A model generated the notes under the pieces. It saw only the letters and a program-made list of their open reading frames with translations. It was not told the origin of the DNA and did no database searches. Made by a program: the position numbers and the translations under genes. Positions 1-5,835 of a stretch of DNA of 6,812 nucleotides are shown here, piece by piece; the stretch's first letter is position 1, and each line of letters opens with the position of its first letter. This DNA is from an uncultured Campylobacter sp. (GTDB taxonomy: Bacteria > Campylobacterota > Campylobacteria > Campylobacterales > Campylobacteraceae), in assembly GCF_937997465.1 (NCBI RefSeq), contig NZ_CALKTQ010000052.1:1-6812 (forward strand), read 5' to 3'.

Positions 1-972
1 GCGCCAGTCGGGCTTTTCTAGGCGGCTAGCGTAGGTGCCGTCGTCGCGTAGATAAAAGGAATAATCTTCGCTCGTGTTTAAAAGCATGTTAAATTTCGTA
101 CCGCCAAATACCCCCGAGCCTTTTTTGCTCGCCCCGGCGCTACTATGTTTGACGCTAGAGTCCTTTGCGGGTTTTGCGGACTCGACCGAATTTGAGCTTG
201 ATTTGCTTACTTTTGCTTGCGTGCTACTTGCGCTTTTTTTAAAGACGAACAAGACCTCTTGCCCGTCCGCGACTTGTTTGTATTCGAGCATGCCGTCTTT
301 TAGCCAAAACTCGCCCAGCCCTTTAGCGCTAAGCGCGTATTTGCCGCCGCCTAGACTTTCGTAGCCGCTTTTGCCCGCACTATTGTTGCACGAGCCGTCC
401 GGATTTACGCCCACGATGCCTACCGTCGCTTCATTGCCTCCGATCTCAAAAAACGAGTCGCCGAAGCACTTTTGCCCCGCGACTTTAAAGCTCTGCCCCT
501 GCGCCTTTAGCGAGACTAGCTCCCATCTGCCCTCAATCTCGCTTAAATTTGACCCGCCGAGGCCGGCTTGATTTACGGCGCCGTTTACGATGCCGGCTAA
601 ATTTACCTCGTCTTTTTTAAAGGTAAATACGATCTCGCCGCTGTCCGTACCTTGTTTGTATTCGAGCGAGCCGTTATTTAGCCGTAGCTCGCCGCCGCCA
701 AGCGAGTATCTACCACCGCCTAGGTTTTTTAGAGCGAAGTTTTGTTCGGCTTTTTCGCAGGATTTACCGTCCGCGCTACTTAGGCTTAGGCGCGCGCTAT
801 CGCCGCTAGCCTCGATAAAAGAGTCTTCGAGGCACTTTTGTCCGGCCGTTTTAAACGTCTGTCCCTGCGCCGTAACCGAGACGATACTCCACCTGCCGTC
901 CAGCTCGCTGGCGCTTAAATTTAACCCGAGGCAAAGCACCGCGAGGATTGCAAAAAATTTAAATTTAGCCAT
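1..972 (-). CDS. Secreted modular protein of unknown function, downstream paralogue (3' end cut by window)
   Basis: This reading frame is open from ATG at 972 to the left edge, giving 324 residues without a stop. It begins MAKFKFFAILAVLCLGLNLS, a signal peptide probably cleaved after the L-S-A near residue 21, so the product should be periplasmic or exported. Two related modules follow. Module 1 (about 23-122) opens with E-L-D-G-R-W and has Cys47 and Cys72. Module 2 (about 145-246) opens with E-I-E-G-R-W and has Cys169 and Cys195, a likely disulfide pair. A Ser/Lys/Ala linker (about 247-284) leads into a region with S-F-Y-L-R-D-D-G-T-Y and K-P-D-W-R, which continues outside the window. It is clearly paralogous to the 489-residue protein encoded just upstream, so about 490 residues are expected in total. 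AAAGGA lies 5 bases before the ATG, which supports this start. The Gly-Arg-Trp openings followed by alternating strands suggest lipocalin-like beta-barrels, but that is only inference from pattern. The function is unknown. Confidence 0.85.
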   Translation of the reverse strand, partial: MAKFKFFAILAVLCLGLNLSASELDGRWSIVSVTAQGQTFKTAGQKCLEDSFIEASGDSARLSLSSADGKSCEKAEQNFALKNLGGGRYSLGGGELRLNNGSLEYKQGTDSGEIVFTFKKDEVNLAGIVNGAVNQAGLGGSNLSEIEGRWELVSLKAQGQSFKVAGQKCFGDSFFEIGGNEATVGIVGVNPDGSCNNSAGKSGYESLGGGKYALSAKGLGEFWLKDGMLEYKQVADGQEVLFVFKKSASSTQAKVSKSSSNSVESAKPAKDSSVKHSSAGASKKGSGVFGGTKFNMLLNTSEDYSFYLRDDGTYASRLEKPDWR

Positions 973-977
973 GTTTT

Positions 978-983
978 TCCTTT
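978..983 (-). promoter_or_regulatory. Ribosome binding site of the downstream paralogue
   Basis: The minus strand reads AAAGGA, five bases before the ATG at 972. It fixes the start of the truncated paralogue. The 83-bp gap to the upstream gene shows no convincing -10 box, so this gene probably depends on the upstream promoter. Confidence 0.7.
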
Positions 984-1055
984 CATAAATTTGGGCTTGG
1001 TTTGCGCGAACCCGTCCGCAAATTTACCGAATACGGCAAATTTGCCCTGGTTTTG

Positions 1056-2525
1056 CTATTCGTCCAAAAAATATATCGCGCCGTCGACGACCGCTCCGCC
1101 CGCCTTGCCTTCGCTAGTAGGCGGGATATAAAAAAAGCTATGTCGCTGCGTCCGTCCGTCGTCGTATCTGAGCGTGAGCTCGCCCGCATCTAGCGTATAT
1201 GAGCCCGCGCTACTGCTAGATCTTGTTCCTCCGCCGCCCACATTGCTCATGGCGGCGGAGGAGTAGGACGAACTGCCGTCCTTGAAGCGGCCTTTGCCGT
1301 CGAAGTCATAGTACCCGCTCACGCCTCCGCCAACAACGTCCAAATCGCCCGAGGCGTTGTAAACGGACATGGAGCCAACGGAGGTAAACGAGTAGCTGCC
1401 CTTTGGCACCTCATTTAAGATTTGAGCGTTAAAGAGATGGTATCCGCCGTCGCTCCACAAAAACGTGCAATCCGCATCCTCGCAGCTATATGTGCTTTGC
1501 TCGCCGTCGTTGGCGGTTTGTACGATTTTTTTGCCGTCTTTTTTATACGTGCCGTCGATGCGCGTGCGCCAGTCGGGCTTACCAAGGTCATCGCAATACG
1601 TGCCGTCGTCACGCAGATAAAAGGATATGTCGGTATTGGTGTTTATAAAGATCCACTTGCCTGCAAACACGCCTGTGCCTTTTTTGCTCGCTCCCGCGTC
1701 GCTATGCTTGACGTTAGGGTCTTTTTCGGGCTCTAAATTTGAGCTTGATTTGGCTTGCGCTTGATTTGAGCTAGCCTGCGCCGTGCGGCTTTTTTTAAAG
1801 GTAAACAAGACGCCGCCTGCGCTTTGTTCGTATTCGAGCGAGCCGTTTTTCAGCCTAAATTCGCCCGCATCGTTATCTAGCGCGTACCTACCTGCGCCAA
1901 GGCTTTTGTAGCCGCTTTCTCCCGCGCCGGTTTTGCACGTGCCGTCCGGATTTGCCGCTACGATACTGACCGTTGCTTTGCCGCCTGCTATCTGGAAAAA
2001 CGAATCTTCAAAGCACTTTTGGCCAGCCGTTTTAAACGTCTGCCCCTGTGCTGAAACCGAGTCGATCTCCCATCTGCCCTCTAGCTCGTCTGTGCTCAAA
2101 TTTGAGCCGGTTGCCGTTGCCACGGCCTTGTTTGCGGCCGCGTCTTTTTTGAAAGAAAAGACGATAAAATTGCCGCCGTCTAAGGACTGCTTTACTTTTA
2201 GCGTGTCTTTTTCTAGCCAAAACTCGCCGATAGGACCTAGCGCGTATTTGCCAGCACCTATGCTTTTAAAGGCGTAGCTTGCCGCGCCGCTTTTGCACGC
2301 GCCGTCCTCGCCTACGGAGCTAAGGCCTAGCTTTGCCTCGCGGCCGCTAACCTCGAAAAACGAATCCTCAAAGCACTTTTGTCCCGCTGTTTGCACCTCC
2401 TGCCCGTCTATGTTTGCCGAGACGATGCTCCATCTGCCCTCCAGCTCGCTAGCGCTTAAATTTAGTCCGAGGCAAAGCACCGCGATGGTCGCAAAAAGCT
2501 TGACCGTAAATTTGAGACCGTTCAT
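1056..2525 (-). CDS. Secreted modular protein of unknown function, complete upstream paralogue
   Basis: The 489-residue product starts with a basic stretch and a hydrophobic core, ending L-N-L-S-A near residue 25, which is a signal peptidase I type leader. Module 1 (about 27-127) and module 2 (about 147-246) are repeats with E-L-E-G-R-W at 27-32 and 147-152, exactly 120 residues apart. Both carry T-A-G-Q-K-C-F-E-D-S-F-F and a second Cys (51/77 and 171/197), a probable disulfide. A Ser/Lys/Asn linker (about 247-283) follows. A third region (about 287-370) has G-K-W and D-D-G-T-Y plus Cys311, 348 and 353. The Gly/Ser-rich C-terminal region (about 374-489) contains L-T-L-R-Y-D-D-G-R-T. The start is supported by AAAAGGG 5 bases upstream. 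It lies 83 bp upstream of its paralogue, with no convincing terminator between, so co-transcription is likely. Repeated G-x-W openings resemble lipocalin-like small beta-barrels; this is inference. I do not recognise a named family and assign no function. Confidence 0.88.
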   Translation of the reverse strand: MNGLKFTVKLFATIAVLCLGLNLSASELEGRWSIVSANIDGQEVQTAGQKCFEDSFFEVSGREAKLGLSSVGEDGACKSGAASYAFKSIGAGKYALGPIGEFWLEKDTLKVKQSLDGGNFIVFSFKKDAAANKAVATATGSNLSTDELEGRWEIDSVSAQGQTFKTAGQKCFEDSFFQIAGGKATVSIVAANPDGTCKTGAGESGYKSLGAGRYALDNDAGEFRLKNGSLEYEQSAGGVLFTFKKSRTAQASSNQAQAKSSSNLEPEKDPNVKHSDAGASKKGTGVFAGKWIFINTNTDISFYLRDDGTYCDDLGKPDWRTRIDGTYKKDGKKIVQTANDGEQSTYSCEDADCTFLWSDGGYHLFNAQILNEVPKGSYSFTSVGSMSVYNASGDLDVVGGGVSGYYDFDGKGRFKDGSSSYSSAAMSNVGGGGTRSSSSAGSYTLDAGELTLRYDDGRTQRHSFFYIPPTSEGKAGGAVVDGAIYFLDE

Positions 2526-2568
2526 ATTTACCCTTTTTTTGAAATTTGCAAATCAAAATTGATAGCCG

Positions 2569-2576
2569 ATTTTAAC
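2569..2576 (-). promoter_or_regulatory. Predicted promoter (-10) of the two paralogous secreted-protein genes
   Basis: On the minus strand TAAAAT (2574-2569) is preceded by T-G-T, an extended -10 arrangement (TGnTAnAAT). It lies about 44 bases before the start codon, giving a leader of roughly 37 bases. No good -35 box is seen at normal spacing, which is usual for Campylobacter sigma-70 promoters. The upstream DNA is T-rich. Confidence 0.4.
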
Positions 2577-2606
2577 ATCGGGAAATAAATTTAAAGACAA
2601 CCTAAA

Positions 2607-2732
2607 TCAAGAAAAATTATGAAAAAACCAAAACAAGCTGAGCTCTAACTTAAAAATGCGTCTATAAATCACGCTACTTAGCTCGCCGCCGCCAAGAAAA
2701 TCCAAATGATCTTGCCGTATTGCTTCGTCCAT
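2607..2732 (-). other. Unidentified short open frame (41 codons), doubtful gene
   Basis: From ATG at 2732 to TGA at 2607 the minus strand reads MDEAIRQDHLDFLGGGELSS followed by a basic and then aromatic tail. The frame stays open upstream to a stop at 2765-2763. The first half has a protein-like mixture of charged residues, which could mean a gene fragment. No ribosome binding site precedes the ATG. The 18 bases encoding L-G-G-G-E-L (2679-2696) also occur exactly at 685-702, in the same reading phase, within module 1 of the downstream secreted paralogue. I do not recognise the protein. It may be a remnant or chance. Confidence 0.25.
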
Positions 2733-2849
2733 GGCGTAAAAAGTAGGATTCGTAACATGTTCTTAAAAATGCTGTAAAATGTATATTTATAGTTTTTATT
2801 GCGCTCAAAACGTATTCAAATTTAAAATATAGGCACGTAAAATTAGTAT

Positions 2850-2911
2850 TTGCTTGTAGTCAAATTTGAGCCCAGACAAGGCATCGCGAGTGCTGAATAA
2901 ATTTTACGACG
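2850..2911 (-). pseudogene. Possible remnant of a third paralogue's signal-peptide region
   Basis: The minus strand here encodes K-I-Y-S-A-L-A-M-P-C-L-G-S-N-L-T and soon a stop. This lines up with the signal peptides of the two secreted paralogues (F-F-A-I-L-A-V-L-C-L-G-L-N-L-S). Over 2862-2890 I count 23 of 29 bases identical to the downstream paralogue without gaps. There is no start codon at the right place and no ribosome site. Part of the match (AAATTTGAGCCC) is also the word used in the terminator at 2963, so chance or a shared intergenic word cannot be excluded. Confidence 0.3.
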
Positions 2912-2962
2912 GCTTCTAAAACGGTAGATAAATTTTAGAAATTAAGGAATAAATTTAAAGAG

Positions 2963-2992
2963 AAATTTGAGCCCGGAGTCGGGCTCAAATTT
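2963..2992 (-). terminator. Rho-independent-like terminator of the petABC operon
   Basis: A perfect inverted repeat with 13-bp arms (AAATTTGAGCCCG at 2963-2975 and its complement at 2980-2992) encloses a 4-base loop. The hairpin starts within the petC stop codon (2994-2992). On the minus strand it is followed by a T-rich but interrupted stretch (CTCTTTAAATTT), so the U-tract is imperfect. Its position and stem quality make it the best candidate for ending pet transcription. Confidence 0.75.
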
Positions 2993-4020
2993 TAGTGTAA
3001 TTCAGACCAAACTTTGCGTTTCCAAAGCCATCCGAATATACCGAAAATCAAGAAGTAGATCATCGCATTTATGCCTAGGCTTTCGCGCTCGGCTTTTTTA
3101 GCGTCGCCCGCTTTTGCCATATAGGCTACGACTTTGTCCTCGCTAGCTTTATTTAGACCTACGCGAGGCATCGAGGTGCCCGGTAGCATTTTTTGCGTGT
3201 CGTTTATAAATTTATGCAGATAATCATCGCCTTTTGAGCGGATCATCATCGATAAATCAGGAGGGTTTGAGCCCATGTAGGCAGCCAAATTTACGCGGTT
3301 AGTTAGAACGTATTTGTTTTCGTATTTCATATCGTGGCATCTCTGGCACGCGTCGCGAAATACCTTCTCGTCGCTGATCTCTTTAGGCGCGATAGACTTT
3401 AGATATGCAACCATATCAGCTATCTCGGCATTTGGATCCTCTCCGCCGGCTCCGAAAAACGGAGGCATCGGATAAGGATGCTCGTCGTTAAATTTATGCG
3501 TTAGTTTTAGCGCCTTGGTCGGATCTTTGATAAGGGCTGCCAAGAAATGCTCGTCGTATATCGCTCCCGCGCTGCTAAGATCAGGCGGCACTACGCCGTA
3601 CGCTTCGCTAAGTTCAGCAGCGCTCATAGCTGTCGGCATACCCGCAGCCTCGACTCCGTGACAGCCTGCGCAGCCAGCATTTGCAAAGGTTTCTGCGCCT
3701 TTAGTCGCGTCGCCTTTGGCTAAATTTATAGCCTTTATATCGTTCCAAAACGCAGTGTAGTCTTCGAGAGATTTTTGTGCCTCTTCAAGATCTTTTTGTG
3801 CTCCGGCGACTTTTTTCTCGTCATTCAGAGCTTTTGTCGCATCAAGGGCTTTTTGTCTAGCTTCTACTACGGATTTGGCTTGATTTATATCCTCGGCGCC
3901 AAAGTCGTAATCGGCCGCGCCGACGTGCGGATGCATGATGTTATGCGCGTAAGGCTCTATACCCCAGTATGTTACGCCGGTTAAAATAACTACGATTATA
4001 AAAATTTTTAACTCTCTCAT
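2992..4020 (-). CDS. petC: Ubiquinol/menaquinol-cytochrome c reductase, di-heme cytochrome c subunit (cytochrome c1)
   Basis: This 342-residue membrane-anchored c-type cytochrome is the electron exit of the bc1 complex, passing electrons from the Rieske cluster to periplasmic cytochrome c. An N-terminal hydrophobic helix (about 5-21) anchors it. Two heme-binding motifs are visible: C-A-G-C-H at 117-121 and C-Q-R-C-H at 225-229. Likely axial Met ligands are Met185 (P-Y-P-M-P-P) and Met284 (T-S-M-P-R). Each heme domain repeats a P-P-D-L-S motif (145-149, 253-257), which fits a duplicated class I cytochrome fold. A second transmembrane helix (about 317-333) with a basic tail lies at the C-terminus. 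Between the N-terminal anchor and the first heme, residues about 43-95 form an Ala/Lys/Glu-rich probable coiled coil. The ATG overlaps the petB stop (ATGA), and AAGGAG lies 7 bases upstream. It is the last gene of the operon, with the terminator immediately downstream. The di-heme type, rather than a mono-heme c1, is expected in Campylobacterota. Confidence 0.95.
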   Translation of the reverse strand: MRELKIFIIVVILTGVTYWGIEPYAHNIMHPHVGAADYDFGAEDINQAKSVVEARQKALDATKALNDEKKVAGAQKDLEEAQKSLEDYTAFWNDIKAINLAKGDATKGAETFANAGCAGCHGVEAAGMPTAMSAAELSEAYGVVPPDLSSAGAIYDEHFLAALIKDPTKALKLTHKFNDEHPYPMPPFFGAGGEDPNAEIADMVAYLKSIAPKEISDEKVFRDACQRCHDMKYENKYVLTNRVNLAAYMGSNPPDLSMMIRSKGDDYLHKFINDTQKMLPGTSMPRVGLNKASEDKVVAYMAKAGDAKKAERESLGINAMIYFLIFGIFGWLWKRKVWSELH

Positions 4021-5279
4021 TTTACCGCTCCTTTTTTCTCAAGAGTCGTTATGATAGGTAAAACGACAAAAAGCAGAACGAAAAACGTAATGGTCGAGTA
4101 AAATCCTATCCATGAGTTTGAAATACCAAGCGTCACGCCGTCGGCAGGTAGCTTACCGAAGATCGTAAGCACGATCATATCGACCACTAGCAGCCAGAAC
4201 CATACAAAAAAGCCTTTTCTCTCGTGAGCCGGAGCCACGACGTCGCTTCTGTCATAAAGCGGCATGAAAAATAGCGCCACGCCCGCGATCGCAAATGCGA
4301 TAAGGCCGATATTGTAGGCTTTAAAGCCGAAAATATCGAAGAAAAATCCGCGTAAAATCTCGTACTGCCACAAGAAGTACCACTCAGGATAGATGTGCGG
4401 AGGCGTTTTTAGCGGGTTGCCCGGCTCGAAATTTATCGGATCCATCGCGAAGTTGAAATGAAAACAGACTAAATAGAAAAAGAAAATCATAAAAAAGCCG
4501 ATGTACATAAAGTCTTTTGCCAAAAATCCCGGCCAAAACGGAATAACTTTAGCATTTTTCTTATCGCCGCTTAGATATTTTTCAGCCTCGATATCAAAGT
4601 CTATCTCTTCGCCCGTTTCATTATTTACGTGCGGGACGCGAAGGGTATAAAAGTGTATCGCGACGACTGCGATCAGCACGATCGGTAGCAAGCATACGTG
4701 AAGCATGAAAAATCTCGTCAAAGTCGGATCGCTAACGGCATAGTCGCCTCTGATCCACTCGACTACCGCGTCCCCGATAACCGGGATACCGCCGAATAAA
4801 TTCGTGATAACCATCGCCGCCCAGTAGCTCATCTGACCCCAAGGTAGCATATATCCGCTAAAAGCCTCGGCTGAAAACAGGATGAAGAGCAACATACCGC
4901 TCACCCAAATCATCTCGCGACCTTTTTTATAAGAGCCGTAGTAGATCGCCGTAAAGGTGTGTATGTAGATGATTAAAAATACGACCGAAGCCGCAACCGC
5001 ATGTATGTGACGCCATAGCCAGCCGTACTCGACCTCTTTCATTATGGTAAAATTTACGCTATCAAAGGCTAAATTTATATCCGGTTTATAGTACATAACT
5101 AGCATAAATCCGGTAAAAATAAGCAACGCAAAAAGCGTCGTGAGTATAACGCCCATCGCCCAGAGGAAATTTATATTTTTCGGTATCCAGTATTCGCTGA
5201 CGAGGACTTTCATTAGCTTGTTTAGGGCGATCCTTTGATCCAGCCAGTCTAAAACGCCCGTTGATTTTCTGATGTGCAT
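4017..5279 (-). CDS. petB: Cytochrome b subunit of the bc1 complex
   Basis: This 420-residue integral membrane subunit oxidises quinol at the Qo site and reduces quinone at the Qi site through two b hemes. About eight transmembrane helices are visible (near 38-62, 92-112, 124-146, 190-212, 258-275, 322-340, 357-376, 394-412), so it is the full-length fused form rather than split b6/subunit IV. Heme ligands should be His93 and His107 in helix B and His194 and His209 in helix D. The helix C/cd signature G-Y-M-L-P-W-G-Q-M-S-Y-W lies at 142-153. The Qo motif P-E-W-Y is at 298-301, followed by the usual Q-Y-E-I-L-R. A strong AAGGAGG precedes the ATG and overlaps the petA stop codon, indicating translational coupling. 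The 3' end overlaps petC by ATGA. It matches the family in length and motifs, with no sign of damage. Confidence 0.97.
   Translation of the reverse strand: MHIRKSTGVLDWLDQRIALNKLMKVLVSEYWIPKNINFLWAMGVILTTLFALLIFTGFMLVMYYKPDINLAFDSVNFTIMKEVEYGWLWRHIHAVAASVVFLIIYIHTFTAIYYGSYKKGREMIWVSGMLLFILFSAEAFSGYMLPWGQMSYWAAMVITNLFGGIPVIGDAVVEWIRGDYAVSDPTLTRFFMLHVCLLPIVLIAVVAIHFYTLRVPHVNNETGEEIDFDIEAEKYLSGDKKNAKVIPFWPGFLAKDFMYIGFFMIFFFYLVCFHFNFAMDPINFEPGNPLKTPPHIYPEWYFLWQYEILRGFFFDIFGFKAYNIGLIAFAIAGVALFFMPLYDRSDVVAPAHERKGFFVWFWLLVVDMIVLTIFGKLPADGVTLGISNSWIGFYSTITFFVLLFVVLPIITTLEKKGAVK
4028..4033 (-). promoter_or_regulatory. Ribosome binding site of petC, inside petB
   Basis: AAGGAG on the minus strand lies 7 bases before the petC ATG and inside the last codons of petB. 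With the ATGA stop/start overlap it implies that petC translation is coupled to petB. Confidence 0.75.
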
Positions 5280-5284
5280 TTTTC

Positions 5285-5291
5285 CCTCCTT
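5285..5291 (-). promoter_or_regulatory. Ribosome binding site of petB overlapping the petA stop codon
   Basis: The minus strand reads TAAGGAGGG, in which the petA stop TAA (5292-5290) runs directly into a full AAGGAGG Shine-Dalgarno five bases before the petB ATG. The arrangement sets the petB start and suggests coupled translation of the Rieske and cytochrome b subunits. Confidence 0.85.
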
Positions 5292-5793
5292 ACGCTTGAG
5301 CCGCTAGTTTTTCGTATTCGGGGCTGGTTTCGCCCAGAACGAGTTTCGTACCGTCTATCTTAAACGGCGGTATGTCTAGCGGTCGAGGAGGAGGGCCGAA
5401 GGTATTTACGCCGTCTGCGTTGAATTCGCCTCCGTGACAGGCGCAAACGAAAACTTGTTTGCCAGGTTTCCACTCGGGAATACAGCCAAGATGCGTACAA
5501 AGCCCGATCGCGACCATATATCTAGCGCCATCTACTACGATATCGCGCTTGTCGTTAGGCGCCATAGAAGCGTCCTTTTTTAGAACAAATATCGGCTTTT
5601 TACGCCACTCGATCTGGCGCATCTCGCCGTCTTTCATTGGGCTAAGATCTACAGTCGTAAATCCGGCCGCCTTTACGCTAGGAAGCGGGTCCCAGGTCTT
5701 TTTAACGGCTACGAGAGTCGCTGCGCCGCCGACTGCGGCTACCGCGCCAAACGCTAGACCGATAAAATCTCGTCTTTCTTGTTTTACGGACAT
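5290..5793 (-). CDS. petA: Rieske [2Fe-2S] iron-sulfur subunit of the bc1 complex
   Basis: This 167-residue Rieske protein accepts an electron from quinol at the Qo site and hands it to cytochrome c1. The N-terminus has a twin-arginine motif (E-R-R-D-F-I-G at 6-12) followed by a hydrophobic helix (about 11-30), typical of Rieske proteins exported folded by Tat and kept as a membrane anchor. Cluster box 1 is C-T-H-L-G-C (99-104) and box 2 is C-A-C-H-G-G (117-122). Cys99, His101, Cys117 and His120 should bind the cluster, with Cys104-Cys119 as the disulfide. The Pro loop G-P-P-P-R-P-L (133-139) is present. In box 2 the usual Ser after C-x-C-H-G is Gly122 and the usual Tyr two residues later is Phe124; both normally donate hydrogen bonds that raise the cluster potential. 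The start is supported by AAAGGA five bases upstream and by the position of the Tat motif. It is the first gene of petABC. Confidence 0.96.
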   Translation of the reverse strand: MSVKQERRDFIGLAFGAVAAVGGAATLVAVKKTWDPLPSVKAAGFTTVDLSPMKDGEMRQIEWRKKPIFVLKKDASMAPNDKRDIVVDGARYMVAIGLCTHLGCIPEWKPGKQVFVCACHGGEFNADGVNTFGPPPRPLDIPPFKIDGTKLVLGETSPEYEKLAAQA

Positions 5794-5829
5794 TACTTTC
5801 CTTTCAACGGTTTTTGAAGAATAATCGAG

Positions 5830-5835
5830 ATTATA
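5830..5835 (-). promoter_or_regulatory. Predicted -10 box of the petABC promoter
   Basis: A perfect TATAAT on the minus strand lies about 37 bases before the petA ATG, predicting transcription start near 5823 and a leader of about 30 bases. No TTGACA-like -35 is seen at 17 bp, as is common for Campylobacter sigma-70 promoters. Confidence 0.65.

Larger units (their letters stand above)
2526..2962. other. Gene-poor intergenic region with possible gene debris
   Basis: This stretch of about 440 bp between the paralogue pair and the petC terminator has no confident gene. It is AT-rich with several AAATTTGA-like words. It contains the predicted promoter near 2570, a minus-strand 41-codon frame (2732-2607) and a signal-peptide-like scrap near 2850-2911. 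A 13-bp direct repeat, ATAAATTTAAAGA, occurs at 2585-2597 and 2949-2961 near its two ends. Decayed paralogue DNA is one explanation, but the evidence is thin. Confidence 0.6.

Noticed and set aside
1035..1046. 12-bp palindrome GGCAAATTTGCC between the two paralogues as a terminator
   Set aside because: The arms are only 6 bp with no loop and no T-tract follows on the minus strand; a variant of the common AAATTT word is more likely.
1933..2277. Plus-strand open frame of 114 codons opposite the complete secreted-protein gene
   Set aside because: It is the antisense shadow of the repeat modules; no ribosome site, and its sequence simply mirrors the biased codons of the real gene. The same applies to plus-strand frames at 74-364, 371-571, 590-988, 1422-1736 and 2293-2562.
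2460..2480. Lipoprotein signal (Cys in the leader of both secreted paralogues)
   Set aside because: The residue before the Cys is Leu (A-V-L-C) and the Cys lies mid-hydrophobic core, so it does not fit a lipobox; signal peptidase I cleavage after L-S-A fits better.
2551..2562. FNR/CRP-like site ATCAA-AA-TTGAT upstream of the secreted-protein genes
   Set aside because: The half-sites are in the reverse order (the consensus is TTGAT-N4-ATCAA) and spaced by 2, so it does not fit.
2585..2961. 13-bp direct repeat ATAAATTTAAAGA as a target-site duplication of an inserted element
   Set aside because: It is AT-rich low-complexity sequence, too long for most duplications, and the enclosed DNA has no transposase or terminal inverted repeats.
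5459..5824. Plus-strand frame of 121 codons opposite petA
   Set aside because: Antisense to a clear Rieske gene, with no ribosome site and no recognisable protein features.
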